A stretch of DNA of 43,107 nt, taken from NCBI GenBank assembly GCA_964635015.1, contig CAZWMS010000011.1, positions 1-43,107 on the forward strand, read 5' to 3'. Origin of the DNA: CAJWPI01 sp964635015. GTDB lineage: Bacteria > Pseudomonadota > Gammaproteobacteria > Magnimaribacterales > Magnimaribacteraceae. Below are positions 15,855 to 23,674 of the stretch, in pieces. A model generated the notes under the pieces. The model saw nothing but the letters and a program-made list of their open reading frames with translations, was not told the origin of the DNA and searched no databases. The translations under genes and the position numbers were made by a program. Each line of letters starts with the position of its first letter. Position 1 is the first letter of the stretch.

Positions 15855-16227
15855 AGAATCCGTAAGGGATTCAGTGCAAAGATACTTTAAAGCTTGGGAG
15901 GAAAATGATAAAGATTCCTTATTAGCACTATTTGAAGAAAATTCTGTTTGGGAAGACCCTGTAGGCAGTGAACCAAATAAGGGTTTAGATCAAATATCTG
16001 CTTTTTGGGATCAAGCTCATAACGATGAATCCAATTCAATGCAACCAGTTATACAGAAAGAAATTTATTTGGGCAATGAAGCGCTTGTAACCTTTACAAT
16101 GCAGATAAGAAGTGACCAAGGTGGGATGGATATAGAAGTTACGGATTATTTTAAAATTAACGATAAGGGTAAGATTGAGATAGCTAGGGCGTTCTGGGAT
16201 TCATCTTGTATTAAACCTACTACATAA
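15844..16227 (+). CDS. ksi: Ketosteroid delta-isomerase (KSI)
   Basis: Moves the C5-C6 double bond of 3-keto-delta5-steroids to C4-C5. The 127 aa length equals bacterial KSI. VQRY ends at Tyr14 and EDPVGSEP holds Asp38, the same numbers as in the Comamonas testosteroni enzyme; Asp101 in VTDYF corresponds to its Asp99. All three catalytic residues are therefore present. This is the strongest single indication that the surrounding cluster handles steroids or close analogues. It is translationally coupled to the preceding NTF2-fold gene and followed by a terminator. Confidence 0.85.
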   Translation: MINKESVRDSVQRYFKAWEENDKDSLLALFEENSVWEDPVGSEPNKGLDQISAFWDQAHNDESNSMQPVIQKEIYLGNEALVTFTMQIRSDQGGMDIEVTDYFKINDKGKIEIARAFWDSSCIKPTT

Positions 16228-16228
16228 A

Positions 16229-16256
16229 AAAAGAGCGGACATTTATCCGCTCTTTT
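16229..16256. terminator. Bidirectional intrinsic terminator
   Basis: A perfect 11-bp stem (AAAAGAGCGGA / TCCGCTCTTTT) with a 6-nt loop and T-runs on both strands. It lies between the converging isomerase and TonB receptor genes and can stop both transcripts. It is the only clear intrinsic terminator in the window. Confidence 0.92.
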
Positions 16257-16270
16257 GATCTTTTTAAACT

Positions 16271-18832
16271 CTAGAACCTGACCACAGCATCAATTCCAAC
16301 TGTTCTAGGTTCATTGAATACACCACCGGCAAAACCAAGACCTCCAAAGTTTATTCCCCAATTGACATATTCTTCATCAGTTAAGTTTTTACCCCATAAT
16401 GCTAGTTCAAGGGAGCCATCTCCAATAGTAGCAGTCATATCAGTTAATGTTATTCTTGCATTTACAAGAGTATGTGCTTCACCATCTGGACCAAATAAAG
16501 GACCGTAATCAAAAGGATGGAAGGCTACTTTATCTCTCCAGCTAACGTCTAGTCTGTAAATAAGAGTTCCCACACTAGTTGGGTTAGTTTCATATTGAAT
16601 GCCTAGAATTGCACTTCCGTCTCCGGAAAAACCCTTCTTAGCTGGATTTTTCCCAATTTGTGCCATTTGAGCAGCATTCGTACCATCTAAAACTTGTCCA
16701 TAAATTCCAAGTGGAGCACAAGCTGCTGCGGTACATCTATAGGGATAACTTTTTATATCAACTTCAGTTTCTCCATAACCTAGATTAATCATCAACCCTG
16801 GAGAAGGAATGTATACAACTTCTATTTCGAATCCATCATGTGATTCTTCACCGGTGTTAGCTGTCCTGGAAGTTGCACCTGAAGCATCAGCAATAAATTC
16901 AGCTTGTTGCATGTCTTCTCCATCAATTTGGAATATAGCAAGATTAAGTTGAAGTTTATTTTCCAATAGAGTTGCCTTCATACCTAACTCAAAGGATTCT
17001 ACAGTTTCTTCATCAAAAGGAAGGTTGAAAAGTGGTTCATAAAGGTCTACACCAGGTATGCCAGTACTGGTGGATAAGAGACCATTCGTCCTAGCGTTAA
17101 ATCCTCCAGAATTATAACCAGTTGAAAATTTACCGTAATACATAAGATTATCACTCGGTTCATAAACCAAGGCAAATTCGTAACTGGTATTATCCCAATC
17201 ATCTTTATCTTGAAATGGAAGGTCATAAGGCCAATTGGCAGGAAGTGTTCCTCCCGCTATCAAGGCATCTAATAAACTTAATCCAGGAGCGCCGGATGGA
17301 ATGTTACCAAAGGCAGTTCGTAACCCTTGTTGACGAGCTAATAGGTTAGTGTGAGTCATATGAGCTGACTTCTCATCTTCGGTATATCTGACCCCCAGTT
17401 GAACTGACAGAGCATCATTTAGGCTGTAATCTAAATGTGCAAAAAATGCCATTGATTCTGTTTCACCACCATAAATAAATAAAGGTGCACCTAATGGAGC
17501 TGTTGCTCCAAAATTACATAACCCTAAAGTTGAGAAGGGAGGTGCCGCGCAAGTAGAAGGGGAAGATGCTGCCAGGAAGGGTCCAGGAAGAGAAAAGAAC
17601 TGTGGATTAGTTTCATAGACTTCCTCTTCAAATGTATATGCTCCAAGAACATATTTTAACTTATTATATTCCCCAATAATTTGAATTTCAAAACTATCCT
17701 GTTCCTGCCATTTATCTGAATTCTCGGCATGAAATAAAGGAAATCCCATAGTGTAAGGTGGAAAATTGTTTATCCCAGCTCCACCTGTATGGTAAGTAAA
17801 AGCACCGTCATCAAGGTCTGTGCCTGTTGGGTTTGAGGTGTACTCTCTATGAGCGGCTATAACTTTACCAGACACCCCTTCAGCTAGTTCCATATTAAGA
17901 GTAAGTGTCTGCCCCTCTTGTTCCACATATTCAGGTCCTACTTTATCTAATTCAAAATGTGTTTTTCTATCCAAGGGGTTGCTGCCTATTCTGGTTTTTA
18001 AAGAAGAAAACTCTTTACCTCCCAGCATAACTTGCATATCACCAACATAAGTCATTTGAAAGGGCATTGCTACACTTTCTGATTCCTCATTATCGAAAAC
18101 ATAATCTAGAGACCAGTTATCTTCATCTATACGAAAAGCCAATCTATAGCCTTGTCTATCATCATTACCAAGTTCCCTATAAGGATTAATTGAGGAATCT
18201 ACATCGTTCTTCATATAACCATCTCTTTCAGTAGAAGTAACTGAGAACTTAGCACTCAATGTACCTACTTTTTCAGTATCCAAAGAGGCACTAAATTGTT
18301 TCAAGCCAAAGTCACCAGCTGAAAGCTTTCCTTTAAAAGCAAATTCTCCGCTAGGAGCTTTAGAAATGATATTTACTGCTCCTCCAATCGAGTTTCTACC
18401 ATATAAAGTACCCTGAGGACCTCTGAGAACTTCTATTCTTTCTAAATCTATGATTTCAAAGACTTGTCCTGTCATTCGGGCTAGGTATACTCCATCTAGG
18501 TACACTGCAACCTTTGGATCCATAAGTAGCTGTGTTTCTCCTGAAGAAAATCCACGAATGGAGAAGCCTGCATTATTATTACTGGCTGGTTGTTTATTTA
18601 TAAGCAAGTTAGGTACGGAATGACCTATATCAAAAAAATTATACACACCCTTTTGCTCCAAGGTTGTCTCATTAAAAGCCGTTAAAGCTATAGGTGTATC
18701 TTGTAGGCTAGCTTCTCTTTTTTGTGCTGTTACTATTATTTCTTCAACTTGTTCTGTTTTTTCAGCGTACAGGAAGTTACTTGTAAAAGTTACAAACACT
18801 AAAGTAAGAACTATAACAATAAAATTTTTCAT
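16271..18832 (-). CDS. TonB-dependent outer membrane receptor
   Basis: Outer-membrane active transporter, 853 aa from the ATG at 18832. An upstream in-frame GTG exists 6 nt earlier but overlaps the ribosome site AGAGG, so ATG is preferred. A signal peptide ends near FLYAEK. The TonB box-like EEIIVTAQKRE follows, then plug motifs (IRGF, GVYLARMTG, LRGPQGTLYGRNSIGGAVNI) and a 22-strand-type barrel ending in Phe. The subclass is that of receptors common in sphingomonads and marine gammaproteobacteria, often for aromatics, terpenoids or glycans. Beside steroid genes it may import a sterol-like substrate (inference). Confidence 0.93.
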   Translation of the reverse strand: MKNFIVIVLTLVFVTFTSNFLYAEKTEQVEEIIVTAQKREASLQDTPIALTAFNETTLEQKGVYNFFDIGHSVPNLLINKQPASNNNAGFSIRGFSSGETQLLMDPKVAVYLDGVYLARMTGQVFEIIDLERIEVLRGPQGTLYGRNSIGGAVNIISKAPSGEFAFKGKLSAGDFGLKQFSASLDTEKVGTLSAKFSVTSTERDGYMKNDVDSSINPYRELGNDDRQGYRLAFRIDEDNWSLDYVFDNEESESVAMPFQMTYVGDMQVMLGGKEFSSLKTRIGSNPLDRKTHFELDKVGPEYVEQEGQTLTLNMELAEGVSGKVIAAHREYTSNPTGTDLDDGAFTYHTGGAGINNFPPYTMGFPLFHAENSDKWQEQDSFEIQIIGEYNKLKYVLGAYTFEEEVYETNPQFFSLPGPFLAASSPSTCAAPPFSTLGLCNFGATAPLGAPLFIYGGETESMAFFAHLDYSLNDALSVQLGVRYTEDEKSAHMTHTNLLARQQGLRTAFGNIPSGAPGLSLLDALIAGGTLPANWPYDLPFQDKDDWDNTSYEFALVYEPSDNLMYYGKFSTGYNSGGFNARTNGLLSTSTGIPGVDLYEPLFNLPFDEETVESFELGMKATLLENKLQLNLAIFQIDGEDMQQAEFIADASGATSRTANTGEESHDGFEIEVVYIPSPGLMINLGYGETEVDIKSYPYRCTAAACAPLGIYGQVLDGTNAAQMAQIGKNPAKKGFSGDGSAILGIQYETNPTSVGTLIYRLDVSWRDKVAFHPFDYGPLFGPDGEAHTLVNARITLTDMTATIGDGSLELALWGKNLTDEEYVNWGINFGGLGFAGGVFNEPRTVGIDAVVRF

Positions 18833-18850
18833 ATGCACCTCTTTTAAGAT

Positions 18851-18877
18851 TTGCCTAACTTATATAAGCTAAGGCAA
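18851..18877. repeat. Inverted repeat in the TonB receptor leader
   Basis: TTGCCT (18851-18856) and AGGCAA (18872-18877) flank an AACTTATATAAGCT core that continues the pairing with one bulge and one mismatch. It lies 19-45 nt before the receptor ATG, so it could be an operator or a leader hairpin. A -10-like TATAAT reads on both strands around 18888-18895. Confidence 0.5.
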
Positions 18878-18969
18878 GAATCTAATTATTATAATTAATC
18901 TAATTTTGTACTTAATCGTTAACTATTGCAAATATTTACATATTTAAATAACAATTTCTTACTCTATGC

Positions 18970-19725
18970 ATGATATTTGAAATAGATCTTTTTTATTTTG
19001 TAGCTATACCTGCAGTTATCCTTTATGGAGTGGCAAAGGGTGGATTTGCAGGACCCATAGCTGTAGTTGGTGTACCTTTAATGTCTATAGTTGTTTCACC
19101 TTTGCAGGCAGCTGCTATCATGCTCCCAATTCTTTGTTTGCAAGATGTTATTGCTGTTCTAAGCTACAGAAGGAAATTTCATTATAAAAACCTTCAAACA
19201 CTTTTACCTGGAGCTTTATTGGGAATTATTGCCGGGACTTTATGGTTTAGATACTTGTCAGACGATTTAATAAGGATATTTATTGGTATTATTTCCATAG
19301 CATTTGTTCTAAATTATTTGATTATTAACGAATCTATTAGACCTCTAAAAGTTTCCTATTTAAGGGGAACACTATTTGGTTCGTTATCCGGCTTTATAAG
19401 CTTTGGAATTCATGCAGGTGGGATTCCTTTTAACATGTATATGTATCCACAAAAACTTGATCAAAAGGTTCTGGCGGGCACTGCAGCTATCTTTTTTGCA
19501 ATAGTGAACTATGTAAAGGTTATACCTTATTTTCTGTTAGGGCAGTTAAATTTTGAAAATTTAATAACTTCATTAATTTTAATGCCTTTTGCTCCTTTAG
19601 GTTTTTTAATAGGCTATTATCTCACCCATAGAGTTAATGAAAGGCTTTTTTATTCTGTGGCATATTTATGTTTATTTTTTGTGGGATTAAAATTATTGTA
19701 TGAAGGTATAGTCAATATCTTATGA
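18970..19725 (+). CDS. TauE/SafE-family membrane permease
   Basis: Inner-membrane protein of 251 aa with about eight hydrophobic segments. The N-terminal GVAKGGFAGPIAVVGVPLM repeat-like block is the TauE/SafE (DUF81) signature, and a related block SGFISFGIHAGGIP occurs in the second half, showing the internal duplication of the family. Members export sulfite, sulfoacetate or other small organic anions; the substrate here is unknown. It is divergent from the TonB receptor and starts a run of five same-strand genes. It overlaps the next gene by 4 nt. Confidence 0.88.
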   Translation: MIFEIDLFYFVAIPAVILYGVAKGGFAGPIAVVGVPLMSIVVSPLQAAAIMLPILCLQDVIAVLSYRRKFHYKNLQTLLPGALLGIIAGTLWFRYLSDDLIRIFIGIISIAFVLNYLIINESIRPLKVSYLRGTLFGSLSGFISFGIHAGGIPFNMYMYPQKLDQKVLAGTAAIFFAIVNYVKVIPYFLLGQLNFENLITSLILMPFAPLGFLIGYYLTHRVNERLFYSVAYLCLFFVGLKLLYEGIVNIL

Positions 19726-20762
19726 AAGCAGTTTCAATCTCAAATTATGGTAGTTCTTCAGTATTGAAATTTGGAGAAAATGTAGAAACACCTACTCCAA
19801 CATCTACTCAAGTACTGGTTAAGGTAAAAGCAACTTCAGTCAACCCCATTGACGTTATGAAAAGGGAAGGATATGGCAGAAGAATTTTTGAAAAGCAAAG
19901 GTCTTTTAGATTTCCATGGATATTAGGATCAGATGTTTCAGGTGTAGTTGAGAGAGTAGGGTCAAAGGTTACTAAGTTCTATGAAGGTCAAGAAATCTGG
20001 GGATGTACGTCTGGTGCTAGCCAAGGTACTTATTCAGAATACGCAGTTTTTTTTGAAAACGAATTAACAAACAAACCCAAGAACTTAAGCCACTTAGAGG
20101 CTGCATCTATTCCTTATGTAGCGCTTAGTGTCTGGTCAGCCTTGATAAGATGGGCTGGATTAAGACCAAAAGACATCCAACATAAAAAAATTTTTGTTCA
20201 AGCTGGATCAGGAGGAGTAGGAACTTTCGCAATTCAGCTCTTGCATTATTGGGGAGCTAAGATTTATACAACCTGTAGATCAAATAATAGTGAACTTTTA
20301 ATTTCGTTAGGAGCAGATAAGACTATAGACTACACAAGAGAAGATTTTTCGAATATTGTTAAAGATTTTAATATCGCTCTAGACTTACTTGGTGATTTAG
20401 GAGGAGAAGAGTCTGTTTCAAAAACAATCAATGCCTTAGAAAAATCTTCTTCATCTATTTATATAACTTTAAATCACCCTACATTGAGATTAATGGATAC
20501 TAAAGGAGTATTACTAGGAGTGCCATCTGTACTTTTAGAAAGGGAGAAGATTAGAAGGGCTTATAAACCAATTAATATTTATTGGTCTTTGTATAGGCCA
20601 AATATATCGGGCCTTGAGGAAGTAACTCGGTTAGTTGAAGAGCAAAAGATTAGACCAATAATTGACAGTGTTTTTAACCTAGAAAACATAAAAGAGGCAC
20701 ATGAGAAAGTTGCAACTTCTCATTCTGTTGGTAAGGTAGTTATAAAGGTGAGTGATGACTAA
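19722..20762 (+). CDS. Zinc-independent quinone-oxidoreductase-like MDR (RTN4IP1-like)
   Basis: NADPH-dependent medium-chain reductase of 346 aa. The cofactor motif is AGSGGVGTFAIQL near residue 165. The N-terminal TSVNPIDVMKREG and FPWILGSDVSG blocks are those of the quinone reductase/RTN4IP1 subgroup. No zinc-binding cysteine lobe is seen. Likely role is reduction of a quinone or an alpha,beta-unsaturated carbonyl. Start is ATGA-overlapped with the permease; the end overlaps pdxJ. Confidence 0.87.
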   Translation: MKAVSISNYGSSSVLKFGENVETPTPTSTQVLVKVKATSVNPIDVMKREGYGRRIFEKQRSFRFPWILGSDVSGVVERVGSKVTKFYEGQEIWGCTSGASQGTYSEYAVFFENELTNKPKNLSHLEAASIPYVALSVWSALIRWAGLRPKDIQHKKIFVQAGSGGVGTFAIQLLHYWGAKIYTTCRSNNSELLISLGADKTIDYTREDFSNIVKDFNIALDLLGDLGGEESVSKTINALEKSSSSIYITLNHPTLRLMDTKGVLLGVPSVLLEREKIRRAYKPINIYWSLYRPNISGLEEVTRLVEEQKIRPIIDSVFNLENIKEAHEKVATSHSVGKVVIKVSDD

Positions 20763-21501
20763 ACTCAGTGTTAATGTGAACAAAATAGCGCTATTAAGGA
20801 ATGCCAGAAATGGATTTATACCAAACATAGTTGGGCTGTCAAAAAAATGTATTGAGAGTGGTGCAAACGGAATAACTGTACATCCTAGAAGCGATATGAG
20901 ACATATAAAGCCTGGAGATGTGAAAAAATTAAGAAAACTGACAAAAGATTATTCTGTAGAGTTCAATATAGAAGGAAATCCCTTCTCTAACAAAGAGGGC
21001 AAATACCCTGGCTTTATAAACTTAGTCGAGACTTGTCTACCAGAGCAATGCACATTAGTTCCAGATGATCCCAACCAACTTACATCCGATCATGGATGGG
21101 ATTTACTCAGTAACTCAAATAAACTGAAAGACGTTATAAAATCTTTAAAAGATTTTGGCATACGCATTAGTCTTTTTTTAGATCCAAATATTGATCAGAT
21201 AAATAAAGCAAAGGAATTAGGAGCAGATCGAATAGAATTGTATACAGGTCCCTATGCAGAGAAATTTAGCAAAAAGATAGAACTCAAAAGATGTTTAAGC
21301 TTATATAAAAGGTCTTTAGAGGAGGCACTTAATATTGGTTTGCAGGTTAATGCAGGACACGATTTAAATTTAAAAAATTTAAAAACCTTTTTAAAAATAG
21401 GTTCTATTAAAGAGGTTTCCATTGGTCATGCTCTCATTTCTGATTCTTTAATTTTTGGAATTGAAGAAACTGTAAAATTATATGTAAATGAATGTAATTG
21501 A
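20755..21501 (+). CDS. pdxJ: Pyridoxine 5'-phosphate synthase (PdxJ), Bacteroidota-like
   Basis: Condenses 1-deoxy-D-xylulose 5-phosphate with 3-amino-2-oxopropyl phosphate to pyridoxine phosphate. Marks are LSVNVNKIALLRNAR, ITVHPRSDMRHI, EFNIEGNP, TLVPDDPNQLTS, DRIELYTGPYA, VNAGHDL and SIGHALI. The usual proteobacterial GVNxDH start is replaced by SVNVNK, and EFNIEGNP is typical of Bacteroidota PdxJ (from memory). I start at ATG 20755, which has AAGGTGAG 5 nt upstream; a GTG at 20752 would add one residue. It overlaps the MDR gene by 8 nt. Confidence 0.92.
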   Translation: MTKLSVNVNKIALLRNARNGFIPNIVGLSKKCIESGANGITVHPRSDMRHIKPGDVKKLRKLTKDYSVEFNIEGNPFSNKEGKYPGFINLVETCLPEQCTLVPDDPNQLTSDHGWDLLSNSNKLKDVIKSLKDFGIRISLFLDPNIDQINKAKELGADRIELYTGPYAEKFSKKIELKRCLSLYKRSLEEALNIGLQVNAGHDLNLKNLKTFLKIGSIKEVSIGHALISDSLIFGIEETVKLYVNECN

Positions 21502-21515
21502 GCTAAAATACCTTC

Positions 21516-21824
21516 ATGGAGATAAAAGAAGAAATACAGGAACAAATTAAGACTAACCCTATTTTACTCTATATGAAAGGTACTCCTGATGCACCAGAGT
21601 GCGGTTTTTCTTCAAAAGCTTGTCAAATATTGATTTCTTGTGGAAAACCCTTTTCTTTTGTAAACATTCTTTCCAATCCAGAAATAAGATCAAATTTACC
21701 TACAATATCCGATTGGCCAACCTTTCCTCAACTTTTTATTAATGGAGATTTAATAGGAGGAAGCGATATCATGACTGAGATGAATGACAGTGGCACTTTA
21801 AAGGAGCTAATAGATTCAGTTTAG
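21516..21824 (+). CDS. grxD: Monothiol glutaredoxin (Grx4/GrxD)
   Basis: Carries and transfers [2Fe-2S] clusters with glutathione. The CGFS active site is at residues 29-32. MKGTPDAPECGFS, WPTFPQLFINGDLIGGSDI and the 102 aa length are standard. It lies 14 nt after pdxJ and 15 nt before a secreted NTF2-fold gene. The F420 radical SAM enzyme and the Rieske oxygenase in this window would be among its potential Fe-S clients, but that link is only by general function. Confidence 0.95.
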   Translation: MEIKEEIQEQIKTNPILLYMKGTPDAPECGFSSKACQILISCGKPFSFVNILSNPEIRSNLPTISDWPTFPQLFINGDLIGGSDIMTEMNDSGTLKELIDSV

Positions 21825-21839
21825 GTAGAGTCCATATAT

Positions 21840-22334
21840 ATGAAGGTACAAATTAGTCTAATTTCATTAATTTCAGTTTGTCTCATCCTTTTTTCAAACA
21901 ATATCTCTTCAGCTATTTTTGGTTCTTATGAAATTAACCAAAAACCTTTTATAGAAAGACTCTCTGTTCTTTATGCTTCAGCTGTAGATGGAAGGGATTT
22001 TGAAGAATTGAGAGAAGTATTTGATGACAGTGCTGTTTTGGAAGGGCCAGGCTTTCAATTTACTGGCATAGAAGAAATCATCTCTGGTATGGAAGGTTTA
22101 AGACAATTTGATAGAACACAACATTTTGTGATGAATCAAAATCTTAGAATTGAAAATATGAGTGCCGTTAATGAGGTATATACCATTGCTTATCACTTTT
22201 ACAAAAAAGATGAGAAAGAACATCGCTTAGATTGGGGGATCAAGTACAGTGATTCTTTAAAAAGAGTAAAGGGTAAATGGAAAATATTTAATAGAAAATT
22301 ATCCCTGATATGGCAGAAAGAGGAACCAATCTAA
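21840..22334 (+). CDS. Secreted SnoaL/NTF2-fold protein
   Basis: Protein of 164 aa with an N-terminal signal peptide (hydrophobic residues about 5-24, cleavage near ISSA). The rest looks like a SnoaL-type NTF2 fold: FIERLSVLYASAVDGRDFEELREVFDD at the start and a closing KGKWKIFNRKLSLIW strand. Catalytic residues of KSI are not recognisable. Function unknown. It is the third NTF2-fold gene within 7 kb and closes the permease-to-grxD run. The 125 nt after it hold no gene. Confidence 0.75.
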   Translation: MKVQISLISLISVCLILFSNNISSAIFGSYEINQKPFIERLSVLYASAVDGRDFEELREVFDDSAVLEGPGFQFTGIEEIISGMEGLRQFDRTQHFVMNQNLRIENMSAVNEVYTIAYHFYKKDEKEHRLDWGIKYSDSLKRVKGKWKIFNRKLSLIWQKEEPI

Positions 22335-22431
22335 TAGATAGAAGCTTGAACTTGATTAATAAAACCAAGATATTCTTTAGTTCCTTTAATCGAAAATTTT
22401 AAAATTCAGGCTAGTCTTTTATCCGTCACTG

Positions 22432-22437
22432 TATAAA
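22432..22437 (+). promoter_or_regulatory. -10 box of argG
   Basis: TATAAA within TATAAAAT, 22 nt before the argG ATG. No convincing -35 is seen. The leader would be about 15 nt, with no Shine-Dalgarno sequence. Confidence 0.35.
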
Positions 22438-22459
22438 ATACGCGACTATTTTTTACATT

Positions 22460-23674
22460 ATGTCAAAGAAAGTTAATAAGATAGTCTTGGCTTATTCAGG
22501 GGGATTAGACACCTCTGTTATACTTCATTGGCTTACTGAAAATTACTCTTCAGAGGTTATAACTTTTACAGCCGATATCGGACAGGAACATAATTCTAAA
22601 CAAGTAAAAAGTAAGGCCAAGAAAATAGGTGCCTCAAAGATAATTATTGAAGATTTAAAGGATGAATTTATTTCACAGTATGTATTTCCTATGTTCAGAG
22701 CGAATGCTGTATACGAAGGTGAGTATTTATTAGGCACATCAATTGCTAGACCTTTAATTAGCAAAAGATTAGTTGAAATAGCAAAAAAAGAAGGTGCGAA
22801 TGCTATTTCACACGGAAGTACAGGGAAGGGTAATGATCAAATTAGATTCGAACTAGGGGCTTATTCTTTAAACCCTCAAATAAAGATCATAGCACCCTGG
22901 AGAGAGTGGGAATACACATCAAGAACTCATTTAGTAGAATATTGCAAAAGATATCACATTGATATTGAGACAAATGATAACGGGCCCTCATATTCAGTGG
23001 ATGAAAACATTCTACATACATCCTATGAAGGGGGAGAATTAGAAGATCCCAGTACACCCGCTCCTGAAATTATCTGGAAAAAGACTAAACCTATTGAAAA
23101 TACTCCTGACAAAAAAGAGCAATTAAAAATAAGTTTTGTGAATGGAGATCCAGTGGCTGTAAACGACACAAAAATGTCACCTGCTCAAATTTTTTCTTTT
23201 TTGAATAAAATTGCTGGAAACCATGGAATAGGTAGGGTTGATATTGTTGAGAATAGATCTACAGGTATGAAATCTAGAGGCTGTTATGAGACTCCTGGAG
23301 GGACTTTATTGCTCAAAGCACATAGAGCATTAGAATCTATAACTATGGACAAAGAAGTAGCGCATTTAAAAGATGAAATTATGCCAAGGTATTCAAAATT
23401 AATTTATAACGGGTTGTGGTGGAGCCCAGAAAGAGAAGCTATTCAAGCCTTAATAGACAACACACAACAAGGAGTAACTGGTGAGATAGTCCTTTCTGTA
23501 TTTAAAGGAAATATCTCTATTGTTTCGCGAAAATCAAATTTAAGCCTTTATGATTCAAATCTTGTTACTTTTGAAGATGATGATAGTGCTTTTAACCAGG
23601 CAGATGCAGAAGGGTTTATAAAAATAAACTCTTTACGTTTGCGTTTAAACGCTATAAATAAGAAAAAAAATTAG
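22460..23674 (+). CDS. argG: Argininosuccinate synthase
   Basis: Joins citrulline and aspartate using ATP in arginine synthesis. AYSGGLDTSV (11-20) is the ATP-pyrophosphatase P-loop. SHGSTGKGNDQIRFEL, GPSYSVDENILHTSYEGG and the 404 aa length are typical. It stands alone on the plus strand and has no ribosome site. Its TAG stop overlaps the TAA of the opposing reductase in the tetranucleotide TTAG. Confidence 0.97.
   Translation: MSKKVNKIVLAYSGGLDTSVILHWLTENYSSEVITFTADIGQEHNSKQVKSKAKKIGASKIIIEDLKDEFISQYVFPMFRANAVYEGEYLLGTSIARPLISKRLVEIAKKEGANAISHGSTGKGNDQIRFELGAYSLNPQIKIIAPWREWEYTSRTHLVEYCKRYHIDIETNDNGPSYSVDENILHTSYEGGELEDPSTPAPEIIWKKTKPIENTPDKKEQLKISFVNGDPVAVNDTKMSPAQIFSFLNKIAGNHGIGRVDIVENRSTGMKSRGCYETPGGTLLLKAHRALESITMDKEVAHLKDEIMPRYSKLIYNGLWWSPEREAIQALIDNTQQGVTGEIVLSVFKGNISIVSRKSNLSLYDSNLVTFEDDDSAFNQADAEGFIKINSLRLRLNAINKKKN

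Noticed and set aside
18833..18838. GTG start for the TonB receptor (two extra residues)
   Set aside because: It overlaps the ribosome site AGAGG; the ATG at 18832 has correct spacing.
22335..22459. Small gene or RNA before argG
   Set aside because: No start with a ribosome site, no stable hairpin and no known RNA motif seen; only a -10-like box.
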